From Sorangium cellulosum (lineage in GTDB: Bacteria; Myxococcota_A; Polyangia; Polyangiales; Polyangiaceae), in contig NZ_CP012670.1 of NCBI RefSeq assembly GCF_004135735.1, positions 5,968,501 through 6,032,500 of the forward strand: a stretch of DNA of 64,000 bases. Reading direction: 5' to 3'. This document shows, in pieces, positions 46,163 to 53,624 of this stretch; the stretch's first letter is position 1, and each line of letters starts with the position of its first letter. The notes under the pieces were generated by a model. The model was not told the origin of the DNA. It saw nothing but the letters and a program-made list of their open reading frames with translations, and made no database searches. Both the position numbers and the translations under genes were made by a program.

Positions 46163-48145
46163 ATGGCGGAAACGATCAAGGGCGTCTTGGGCGGGGAATT
46201 CAGGTTCCATGTGGGCGAGGACGGGGGCCCCGCGGAGCGAGGGCCGCTGCTCCCGCTCCGCGTGCTGGTGGTCGCCGATCTGATCCCGCGCGATCCGCAC
46301 AACGCCGGGGCGAGCCCGCCGGCGGGCGCGATCCGGGTCGACGCGGGCCGGTTCGACGACCTGTTCGCGACGCTCCGGCCGCGGATCGCCGTCGAGGTGC
46401 CGAGCGTGCTCGCGGCGGGCCGGGCGGCGCGGGTCGATCTCGCGCCCGCCAGCCTGAAGAGCTTCCGGCCCGACGCGCTCTGCGCCGAGGTGCCGCTCCT
46501 GCGCTCCTTGCTCGACGGGCGGCGGGTCCTCGACCGGCTGCGCGACGGCTCGGCCACGGTGGAGCAGGCGCGCGCCGAGCTCGATCGGCTCTGGGGCGGC
46601 TCCCCGCTCGTGCGCGACATCCTCGGGTTGCTCCCGGAGCGCGGGGGCCCCTCGCCCGCCGCGGCCGAGCGGCCCGCCGCGCCCGCGGCCGAGCGGCCCG
46701 CCGCGCCCGCGGCCGAGCGGCCCGCCGCGCCCGCGGCCGAGCGGCCCGCCGCGCCGGCGCCCGCGGGGGGCAGCGACGTGGACGCGCTGCTCGCGATGGT
46801 CGACCTCGGCGGGGGCGATGACCCGGCGCCGGCGGCGGCCCAGGGGAGCGCCCGCGAGGGATCCGCGGAGGGGGGGCGGTTCTCGGAGATCCTCTCGGCC
46901 GTGGTGGCGAGCGCGCGCCCGCGCGCGGGGCAGCCCGCCCGCCCCGCCGAGGCGATCGCGCAGATCGAGCGCGCCATCGGCGCGCAGCTCGGCGCGATCC
47001 TGCAGCACCCGGAGGTGCGGCGGCTCGAGGAGGCGTGGCGCGGGCTGGGCCTGCTCGTCGACCGCGCGAAGGCGGCGGAGGGCGTCCGGATCGAGGTCGT
47101 CTGCGCGCGGCCGGACGAGGCGGCCGGCGCGCTGACGCGGGCGCTCGCGCGGACGGCGACCACCGAGCCGCCCGCGTCGGTCGCGATCGTGGACGTCGCG
47201 ATCGACGGCAGCGCCGCCGCGCTCGCGCGCCTCGAGGAGATCGCGCGCGTCGCCGAGGCGCACGCGCTCCCGGCCGTGGTGAACGGCGCCCCGGGGCTGC
47301 TCGGCGTCGACGACCTCCGCGGCGTCGATCGGCTCGACAACAAGGCCGCGCTGTTCCGGGCGCCGCACCGGGCGCCGTGGCGCGCCGCCGCGGCGCGGCC
47401 GTGCGCGCGCTGGGTCGCGATCGCCATGAACCGCGCGCTGGCCCGGCCGCCGTACGACCGGTCCACCTCGCGCATCCGGGAGGCGGCGATCGTCGAGCAC
47501 CCGGGCGACGAGGGCGGCCGCGTCTGGATCGCGCCGGCGTACGTCGTCGGCGCGCTGATCGCGGCGAGCTTCCGCGAGACGGGGTGGCCCTGCCGCGTCG
47601 CCGGCGGCAAGGGCGGCGGGGTGCTCGGGGATCTGCCGGTGCACGAGGTGAAGGGCGCGTACGAGGGGGACGAGGGCGTCGCGATCCCGACCGAGGCGTT
47701 CGTGTCCACGGACACGCAGCGCGAGCTCTCGAAGAGCGGCGTGCTCCTGCTCGCCTCGGCCCCGAACAGCGACGCGGTCTACGTCCTGAGCGCGCCGACG
47801 GCCTACGTCCCTCCGGAGAAGCTCACGTACGACAGCCCGACCGCCGAGCCCGAGCCGCGCCTCGATCGGGTCTCGCTCGGCGACCAGCTCTTCGTCGCGC
47901 GCGTCGTCCAGTTCCTGCGCGCGCTCTGCGCGAAGCTGCCCGCCGGCAGCGATCCGGCGGAGGTCCAGCCGGTGATCGAGGGGGCGCTGTGGGCCTTGTT
48001 CGAGGACGCGCCGCCCGCCAGCATCGAGCTCACGGTCAAGGCCGGGCACGGCGAGGGCGGGGCGCAGGTCGCCGTCACGGTGCGCCCCCGCCGCTTCCTC
48101 GGGGTCGGGCTCGACGAGGTGTCGCTCGAGCTGCCGCTCGGCTGA
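46163..48145 (+). CDS. TssB-TssC fusion: T6SS-like contractile sheath protein
   Basis: 660 residues. Residues ~1-165 resemble the small sheath subunit TssB/VipA: LRVLVVADLIPRDP, IRVDAGRFDDLFATLRPRIAVEVPSVL and a C-terminal helix. A linker (~166-245) holds four AAERPAAP repeats. From ~250 the protein follows the large subunit TssC/VipB: AILQHPEVRRLEEAWRGLGLLVDRAK (~278-300), KAALFRAPHRAPWR, SFRETGWPCRVAGGKGGGVLGDLPVHEV, FVSTDTQRELSKSG and a terminal sheath strand domain. T6SS sheaths normally use two separate proteins. No tube, baseplate, ClpV or membrane-complex gene is in this window. ATG 46163 is clear. Confidence 0.85.
   Translation: MAETIKGVLGGEFRFHVGEDGGPAERGPLLPLRVLVVADLIPRDPHNAGASPPAGAIRVDAGRFDDLFATLRPRIAVEVPSVLAAGRAARVDLAPASLKSFRPDALCAEVPLLRSLLDGRRVLDRLRDGSATVEQARAELDRLWGGSPLVRDILGLLPERGGPSPAAAERPAAPAAERPAAPAAERPAAPAAERPAAPAPAGGSDVDALLAMVDLGGGDDPAPAAAQGSAREGSAEGGRFSEILSAVVASARPRAGQPARPAEAIAQIERAIGAQLGAILQHPEVRRLEEAWRGLGLLVDRAKAAEGVRIEVVCARPDEAAGALTRALARTATTEPPASVAIVDVAIDGSAAALARLEEIARVAEAHALPAVVNGAPGLLGVDDLRGVDRLDNKAALFRAPHRAPWRAAAARPCARWVAIAMNRALARPPYDRSTSRIREAAIVEHPGDEGGRVWIAPAYVVGALIAASFRETGWPCRVAGGKGGGVLGDLPVHEVKGAYEGDEGVAIPTEAFVSTDTQRELSKSGVLLLASAPNSDAVYVLSAPTAYVPPEKLTYDSPTAEPEPRLDRVSLGDQLFVARVVQFLRALCAKLPAGSDPAEVQPVIEGALWALFEDAPPASIELTVKAGHGEGGAQVAVTVRPRRFLGVGLDEVSLELPLG
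46661..46756 (+). repeat. 24 bp tandem repeat, four copies, inside the sheath-fusion gene
   Basis: Units at 46661, 46685, 46709 and 46733 (GCGGCCGAGCGGCCCGCCGC plus four bases) encode AAERPAAP each time. The copies are almost identical at DNA level, implying recent expansion of the interdomain linker. Confidence 0.95.
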
Positions 48146-48224
48146 GCGCCTCGGCCGCGGCCGGGGGCCTCGGCGCCGAGGAGAGCGATTGACGCGGCCC
48201 GGCTACACGAAGAGGATGCCGGGC

Positions 48225-48335
48225 ATGCGGATCCACGTCGCGATCCTCATCGCTGTCCTGGCCACCCTGGTGACGACCTGCGAGCGGCCGGCCCCGCAGG
48301 CGCCGACGTCGGGCTGCAGCTGCCGCAAGAAGTAG
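48225..48335 (+). CDS. 36-residue putative exported peptide
   Basis: ATG 48225, preceded by AGAGG at nine bases, encodes 36 residues: a hydrophobic N-terminus (MRIHVAILIAVLATLVTTC) and a short tail ending SGCSCRKK. It resembles a tiny lipoprotein or secreted peptide, but the lipobox (VTTC) is poor. It lies 79 bp after the sheath-fusion gene on the same strand and converges on the membrane-protein gene. Like the peptide at 49447-49578 it ends in a Cys-x-Cys motif. Confidence 0.4.
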   Translation: MRIHVAILIAVLATLVTTCERPAPQAPTSGCSCRKK

Positions 48336-48353
48336 ATCGCCTTCCGCCCCCCC

Positions 48354-48902
48354 TCACGCGCTGCTGCGGGCCGGGCGGAGCGCGAGCGGCGCGGTGCCGG
48401 CGAGCAGCCCCGCGGCGAGGGCGAGCACGCCGCCGAAGCCGACGCAGGCGCAGCCGAGCGCGCCGGTCAGGGCGGCGACGCCGCACGCCGAGGCCCAGGA
48501 GGCCCCGAGCCGGTCCGAGCGGCGCAGCGCGCCGGCGAGCAGCGCGCCGGCGGCGACCCCGCCCGCGAGGCAGGCCGGGACGCAGATCGACACGCACCCC
48601 TCCGGCGTGCACAGGTGGCCGTAGACGCGCGCCGCGTGCGCCGCGGCGAACGGCACGAGCCCCGCCGCGACGCCCGGGAGCACGCCCTGCCCGAGCTGCC
48701 GCCCTCGCCAGGAGAGCAGCGCCGCGGCGGCGTACAGCGCGACGCCGATGAGCGCGGTGGTGAGCGGGCGGTCGCTCATCAACGTGGCCACGAGCCCCAC
48801 CGCCAGGGTCGGGGCCGCTGTCCACGCCGCGTGGCGCGCCCTGCCGCGCTCGTAGGCGCGGCGGGCCTGCTCCTTCAGGCCGATGAGCGCCTCACGTTCC
48901 AT
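48354..48902 (-). CDS. Polytopic membrane protein in a sigma-factor operon (possible anti-sigma)
   Basis: 182 residues. The start is ATG 48902, preceded by a perfect GGAGG. A charged N-terminal ~30 residues (MEREALIGLKEQARRAYERGR) is followed by about five hydrophobic segments (e.g. AAPTLAVGLVATLM, ALIGVALYAAAALLSW, VPACLAGGVAAGALLAGAL) with cysteines in CTPEGCVSICVPAC and GCACVGFG. Its gene overlaps the 3' end of the ECF sigma gene by 11 bp. Position and topology suggest a membrane regulator of that sigma factor; no zinc-type anti-sigma motif is present. Confidence 0.7.
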   Translation of the reverse strand: MEREALIGLKEQARRAYERGRARHAAWTAAPTLAVGLVATLMSDRPLTTALIGVALYAAAALLSWRGRQLGQGVLPGVAAGLVPFAAAHAARVYGHLCTPEGCVSICVPACLAGGVAAGALLAGALRRSDRLGASWASACGVAALTGALGCACVGFGGVLALAAGLLAGTAPLALRPARSSA

Positions 48903-49434
48903 AGATCCTCCTCCACGCCTCCCTGAGGCGGGCAAATGCGCGCTCGCGGCGCTTGCGGAACGCCGCGCCCGACACCGAGGGGTCGCCCCCGCTCTCCAGC
49001 ACGGTCGCGCTCAGCGTCGCGCGGTCCGCCTCGGAGAGCGTGCCGAGCACGTCGCGCGCCGCGTCCTCCAGGTCCCGGGCGATCGCCTCGTCTTCCGGGG
49101 TGGGGGCGTCGGCCGCGACCGACCCGGCGTGCTCGTCCGGCGCTTCCCTGGACCGGGATCGCCGCCGCCGCACGGTGCGGCACTCCCACGCCGCGATGGC
49201 GAGCGCCCAGGTGAGCGCGTCCGCCTCGGGCTCGAAGGTGCTGGCGCGGTCGAAGACCTTGAGGAGCGCCTGCTGCGCGGCGTCCTCCGCGTCCGGTTCG
49301 CCCCGGAGCATGCGGCGGCAGAACGCGCCGATCGGCGGCCAGAGGGCCGCATAGACCGGCTCGAACGCCGCCCGATCGCCGTCGGCGAGGCGTCGCATCG
49401 ACTCGTTGAGCAGCGATCGGGCGTGTGGTTGCAA
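48892..49434 (-). CDS. ECF-type RNA polymerase sigma factor
   Basis: 180 residues. Region 2 is recognisable: LADGDRAAFEPVYAALWPPIGAFCRRML, then GEPDAEDAAQQALLKVFDRA (the DAED-xxQ-xx-hhK-h core) and WECRTVRRRR. Region 4 is weaker but present: LSEADRATLSATVL...AFRKRRERAFARLREAW. I use the TTG at 49434 because GAGGA lies nine bases upstream and overlaps the stop codon of the Cys-rich peptide gene; ATG 49398 is an alternative. The operon order is peptide, sigma, membrane protein. Confidence 0.82.
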   Translation of the reverse strand: MQPHARSLLNESMRRLADGDRAAFEPVYAALWPPIGAFCRRMLRGEPDAEDAAQQALLKVFDRASTFEPEADALTWALAIAAWECRTVRRRRSRSREAPDEHAGSVAADAPTPEDEAIARDLEDAARDVLGTLSEADRATLSATVLESGGDPSVSGAAFRKRRERAFARLREAWRRIYGT

Positions 49435-49446
49435 GAAGCCGGGTCC

Positions 49447-49578
49447 TCAGCCGCAGGGGCAGTCCGGGCAGGGGCAATCCGCGCAGGGGCAGCCGCTCGC
49501 GAGCTGCGTCCCCGCATAGGCCGCCGTGGGGATTCCGAGGACGGCCGCGATCAGGGTCACCTTGAGCCAACGACGCAT
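49447..49578 (-). CDS. Secreted cysteine-rich micropeptide upstream of an ECF sigma gene
   Basis: 43 residues from ATG 49578, with AAGGAG seven to eight bases upstream. A clear signal peptide (MRRWLKVTLIAAVLGIPTAAYA, cleaved after AYA) leaves about 21 residues containing GCPCADCPCPDCPCG: six cysteines in C-x-C and C-P-C arrangement. This can bind metal or form disulfides. The stop codon is embedded in the Shine-Dalgarno of the sigma gene, so expression of the two is linked. I know no family for it. Confidence 0.7.
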   Translation of the reverse strand: MRRWLKVTLIAAVLGIPTAAYAGTQLASGCPCADCPCPDCPCG

Positions 49579-49835
49579 GGGAGGTCTCCTTCCGGTTCTG
49601 GCCGGGGGTTCTCGCCGGCCTTCCTCCGCTCTAGGCGCGAGCGAGGGGGATCGTGACACCGGCGCGATCGAAAATCCGGCCCGTCCTCACCGGTGAGGTG
49701 GGGCCCTCCGGGGGCTCACCGCCGGGGAGCCTCCGAGAGGACGACGAGGGGTGTCGCCGGATGGGCTGGAGTCCCCGGAGAACCGGGGTGTGGCGCGGGC
49801 GTGCCCTGGACGAGGGCGCGCCGCGCCGTCGGGGA

Positions 49836-51380
49836 TCAGCCGGTCACGTTGTCCCAGGCGATCTGGGTTGGTCCCAGGAGCGATCGGCCGTTGGTCGCGA
49901 CGACCTGCTTGTACCAGGAGAACGAGTCCTTCGGGATCCGGCGCTGGGTCTCGTAGTCGACGTAGACGAGCCCGAAGCGATCCTTGTAGCCCTCGGCCCA
50001 CTCGAAGTTGTCGAGGAGCGACCAGGCCCAGTACCCGAGCACCGGGACGCCCTCCTTGACCGCGCGCGAGAGGCCGAGCAGGTAGCGGTGCATGAAGTCG
50101 ATGCGCTGGGGGTCGTGCACCTTGCCGTCGAGGAACACCTGGTCCCGGGTCGCGGTGCCGTTCTCGGTGACGCCGATGGGCAGCTTGTAGCGCTCCCAGA
50201 AGTACCTCGCGCCCCAGTACAGGGTGCTGGGCACCACCGCCAGCCAGTCGAGGCTCCCGCGCGGGTGGCCGGCCGGGAGGGTGAGGCGCTCGGGCTTGCC
50301 GTCCTGGCCGCGCCGCCACGTGCCGGCCGAGTACATGTTGAGGCCGAGGAAGTCGAGCGGCCGCTGGATCTCCTCGAAATCCCTGGCGGCGAACGCGGGC
50401 ACGTCGCTGCCGAAGAGCTCGAGGCCGCTCTCCGGATACCGCCCCTCGAGCACCGGGCCGATCCACCACGCGTTGTTCCAGGGGTGCCGCTCGACCACGG
50501 AGAAGATCGCCTCGCGCGCCGCCTCGACGTCCGCCGGGTCCTCGGTGGCCGGGCGCTGGACCTGGGTCGCGAGCACGTAGCCGATCTTGGCTCTCTTGAC
50601 GGCGGCGCGCAGGGCGTCGACCTGCTTGCCGTGGGCCCGCATCGCGTTGTGGGCGGCGGTCAGGTACTCGGGGTACGGGAGCTTGAGCCCCGGGGCGAAG
50701 TGGCCCTCGAGGAGCGCGTTGCCGATGAAGGCCTGCGGCTCGTTCTGCGTCACCCAGAACGGCACGCGGTCGCCGAGCCGCCGGGCCACGACGGTCGTGT
50801 AGTCCGCGAACCACCCGGCGACGTCGCGCTGGAGGAACCCGCCGCGATCCTGGAGCGCCTGGGGAAAGTCCCAGTGGAACAGCGTGCACATGGGCACGAT
50901 GCCGAGGCGGAGCAGCTCGTCGACGAGCCGGTCGTAGAAGTCGAGCCCCTTCGGGTTGACCTGGCCCGTGCCCTCCGGGATGACCCGCGTCCACGAGACG
51001 CTGAAGCGGTAGCTCTTGACCCCGAGCTCCGCGAGCAGGCCGAGATCCTCCTTGTACCGGTGGTAGTGATCACACGCGACATCGCCGGTGTGCCCCTCGA
51101 AGACCGCGCCGGGCTTCTTCGAGAACACGTCCCACACGGAGGGGCCGCGGCCCTCCTCGCTGGCGGCGCCCTCGATCTGGTAGGCCGCGGTGGCGGTGCC
51201 CCAGAGGAAGCCCTCGGGGAACGGCGCGGCCGTCGCGGCGCCGGGGGCGCCGCTCTCCGAGGCGGCCAGCGGCGACGACGGGCCGGCGGCGGGCGCGGTG
51301 CGCGCGGGCGGGGCCGCCGCGGCCGTGGCGGACGAGGCGGGGTCTCGGGGAAGCGATGAGGAAGAAGAAGGATCGGACAT
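49836..51380 (-). CDS. Glycoside hydrolase family 1 beta-glucosidase
   Basis: 514 residues from ATG 51380. A ~50-residue Ala/Ser/Pro-rich N-terminal tail (no signal peptide) precedes the GH1 barrel: PEGFLWGTATAAYQIEGAA, SYRFSVSWTRVIPEG, LFHWDFPQALQDRGG. The acid/base Glu214 is in TQNEPQ and the nucleophile Glu406 in VTENGTA, with the aglycone/glycone-site LGYWAWSLLDNFEWAEGYKDRFGL. It hydrolyses cellobiose and other beta-glucosides, fitting a cellulose-degrading lifestyle. A GTG at 51395 could extend it by five residues. Confidence 0.95.
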   Translation of the reverse strand: MSDPSSSSSLPRDPASSATAAAAPPARTAPAAGPSSPLAASESGAPGAATAAPFPEGFLWGTATAAYQIEGAASEEGRGPSVWDVFSKKPGAVFEGHTGDVACDHYHRYKEDLGLLAELGVKSYRFSVSWTRVIPEGTGQVNPKGLDFYDRLVDELLRLGIVPMCTLFHWDFPQALQDRGGFLQRDVAGWFADYTTVVARRLGDRVPFWVTQNEPQAFIGNALLEGHFAPGLKLPYPEYLTAAHNAMRAHGKQVDALRAAVKRAKIGYVLATQVQRPATEDPADVEAAREAIFSVVERHPWNNAWWIGPVLEGRYPESGLELFGSDVPAFAARDFEEIQRPLDFLGLNMYSAGTWRRGQDGKPERLTLPAGHPRGSLDWLAVVPSTLYWGARYFWERYKLPIGVTENGTATRDQVFLDGKVHDPQRIDFMHRYLLGLSRAVKEGVPVLGYWAWSLLDNFEWAEGYKDRFGLVYVDYETQRRIPKDSFSWYKQVVATNGRSLLGPTQIAWDNVTG

Positions 51381-51472
51381 GGATGCATCATCCACGGCCG
51401 CCCGGCGGCATCAAGGGGTCGCCGTCCCCGGCGGCCTGACGGCGGAGTTCTTGAGAGGCGCCCCGGGGCGGC

Positions 51473-51713
51473 GGTCACCCGCACAGGAGGTGTTCCTCCG
51501 CACAGGAGAGAGAGCGCTGGTCACCCCGCGCAGGAAATAGAGCGGCGGTCACCCCAATAGAGCGGCGGTCACCCGCACAGGAGTTAGAGCGGCGGTCACC
51601 CGCACAGGAGACGGGCCCAGATCGGCGTTTTCGGCGCGCAGGCGCACTCCAGTGCGCTGAGCACCGAAAACGTCGAGGTGGGCCCGTATCCGCAGCGGGT
51701 GACCGCCGCTCTA
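51473..51713. repeat. Composite repeat: direct repeats plus nested hairpin
   Basis: AGAGCGGCGGTCACCC recurs at about 51539, 51559 and 51586, with degenerate copies before (from ~51473), each usually followed by GCACAGGAG. The last copy (51585-51603) is a perfect 19-base inverse of 51695-51713, which overlaps the stop codon of the beta-helix gene. Between them 51612-51686 forms a ~75-base hairpin with CGGGCCCA/TGGGCCCG ends and CGTTTTCGG/CCGAAAACG inside. It is probably a terminator that became, or came from, a mobile repeat. Confidence 0.9.
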
Positions 51714-53273
51714 GAGCCCGAATGCGCCGATCGTGAGCGCTGGACCGTCGTTGCGCGCGCCGGCCTGCTGGTGCGGCACGTACTGGTGCTCGACCGCGGG
51801 CAGGCCGTCGAGCGACGCGCCGGCGCCGAGGAGCGGCGCGCCCGCCGCCGGGGTGAAATCGAGGTCCGCCGCCGACACGAACGGCGGGTCGACGCCGATG
51901 ATCGAGCCCTCCAGGCCGTCCACCCGCCCGACCACCTTCGCCCCCGGGACGGGATCGAGCGCCACCCACCCCTTCATGATCCAGTTCCCGGCGAGGGCGA
52001 TGATCCCCGCGGCCACCTCATCTCGGTCTCCGAGGAAGGTGATCGCGCGCAGCTCGGTCGGCTCCCGGCTGCTGGCGAACACGTTGTTCCGCGCGTCGAT
52101 CCGCTCGTCGTTGGTCGAGGCCTCGAACACCTCGGAGCGCTGGTAATCCTCGTACGTGTCGTTCCTGACGAACACCGTGTTGGAGAAGAAGTGGAGCGTG
52201 CCTTTCCTGTAATATTCGGTCTCCCCGCTGTCGCCGCCGTAGTGGATCAGCGAGGGGCCGTAGCCGTTGCGCAGGAGCACGTTGCCGTAGATGAACGTCT
52301 CGTGGAACGACGGCAGCGCGACCAGATCGGTCGCCTCCTGCGCGTCCACGAGGTCGACCAGGTGGGCGCCGTCCTCGATCCAGTTGTACCGGATCACGAC
52401 GCCGGCCGAGCGCTCCTTGATGTTGTTGCCGTTGCCGTTGCGCGTGGGGCCGAAGCGGTTGAACTGGTAGACGACGTTCGATGCCTCGTTGTAGACGTTG
52501 TGCTGGTTGTCGCCCGTCAGGTCGCCGTTGTCGTGGATGTAGTTGGACTCGATGAGCACGTTCGTGGTGAGCAGCTCCCGGCCGCCCGTGCCGACGAAGA
52601 GGCCGTTGGCGTTCTCGCGCACCTCGCAGGCGCGGATCGTCACGTGGTCGCCGCGCTCCACGAAGATGCCGGCCGCGTTGCGCGCGTAAGACACCACCTC
52701 CCCCGCCTTGTCGGTGAAGCGGAACGGGGGCGACGCGTTCCTGATCTCGAGCCCTTCGATCGTGATGTGGCTGGGCGCGAGCTCGTAGGGGTCGTCGTGC
52801 TTGTGCCCGACGATCACGAGCCCCCTGGGCTGATGGCCGTCGAACGGGAAGTCGAGCTCGGGCCGGGTCGTGGCGTCCTCGCCGTCGATCACCGGCAGCT
52901 CGCCGCCCGGGCCCGGGACACCGCAGATCCGGATCGGCTGCTCCGCGGTCCCCTGCCCTCCGATCATGATCTTCTCGTGGTACCCCTCGGGGCGCCAGAA
53001 GATGCGCACCGTGTCGCCGGCGACGAGCGACTCGAGTGGTACGTCGCCGATCGCCTCGAACTCCTTGCCGGGGCCGACCTGATGGTCCTTGCCGCTCCCG
53101 ACGTGCGCGCAGTCGATGTGAACGGGAGGGATGTTGACGACGGGCGGCGGCCGGGTCCTGGCGCCCCCCGTCGGGGCGCCGTCCGTCGTCGTTCCCCCGA
53201 TCTCGCCGGTGCAGCCGGCAGCAAAGAGCAAACCCGTCATGCAGGCCTGAAGTCTCAAGATGTGCCTCCTCAT
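51711..53273 (-). CDS. Beta-helix (polysaccharide lyase-like) lipoprotein
   Basis: 520 residues from ATG 53273, where a lipoprotein signal begins (MRRHILRLQACMTGLLFAAGC; lipidated Cys21). A Gly/Thr/Pro-rich linker precedes a right-handed parallel beta-helix: repeated GLEIRNAS, GIFVERGDHVTIRACEVRENANGLFVG, NVLIESNYIHDNGD, VVYQFNRFG, GVVIRYNWIEDGAHLVDLVDA. Such proteins are pectate-lyase-like or alginate-lyase-like. I see no certain catalytic residues, so a binding role remains possible. It is anchored in the outer membrane facing outside or periplasm. Confidence 0.8.
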   Translation of the reverse strand: MRRHILRLQACMTGLLFAAGCTGEIGGTTTDGAPTGGARTRPPPVVNIPPVHIDCAHVGSGKDHQVGPGKEFEAIGDVPLESLVAGDTVRIFWRPEGYHEKIMIGGQGTAEQPIRICGVPGPGGELPVIDGEDATTRPELDFPFDGHQPRGLVIVGHKHDDPYELAPSHITIEGLEIRNASPPFRFTDKAGEVVSYARNAAGIFVERGDHVTIRACEVRENANGLFVGTGGRELLTTNVLIESNYIHDNGDLTGDNQHNVYNEASNVVYQFNRFGPTRNGNGNNIKERSAGVVIRYNWIEDGAHLVDLVDAQEATDLVALPSFHETFIYGNVLLRNGYGPSLIHYGGDSGETEYYRKGTLHFFSNTVFVRNDTYEDYQRSEVFEASTNDERIDARNNVFASSREPTELRAITFLGDRDEVAAGIIALAGNWIMKGWVALDPVPGAKVVGRVDGLEGSIIGVDPPFVSAADLDFTPAAGAPLLGAGASLDGLPAVEHQYVPHQQAGARNDGPALTIGAFGL

Positions 53274-53624
53274 CGCTGGGAAGTATTGATGTAATTGTTC
53301 GCGCAGAGCGCACGCGCCCCGCGCGGTGTACCAAGATGACACGGCTGAGGCCGTTGTCATCTGTCCGGAGGTCGCATTCGTCACGGGGCCTGTGCCCCGG
53401 GGTGCCGGCGCACGCCGGACGGACGCATTGCGACGCTCGAGGGCCGCCCCTGGGCGGCAGAGGGATCGATACGGGGCGGAAGCGGCGGGGACGGCGGGGC
53501 CGCCGTGGCGGACGGGCCTTCGCCGTGGCGGGCCATCGCTGGGGCCAGGCGACGCCCCGCCACGGCGATCTCCGATCTCGGACTCCCTGGGCGGAGACTC
53601 GCCGGGGAAACGGCGAAACCCGAG
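53274..53624. other. Intergenic region, no gene
   Basis: About 350 bases separate the beta-helix gene from the upstream lipoxygenase gene, both on the minus strand. GCCGTGGCGG-type sequences near 53502-53537 can pair with CCGCCACGGCG near 53566, giving a possible terminator for the lipoxygenase transcript. I found no family-like coding sequence. Confidence 0.4.

Noticed and set aside
46163..48145. Complete type VI secretion locus
   Set aside because: Only the fused sheath gene is present; neighbours are hom on the left and a sigma-factor operon on the right.
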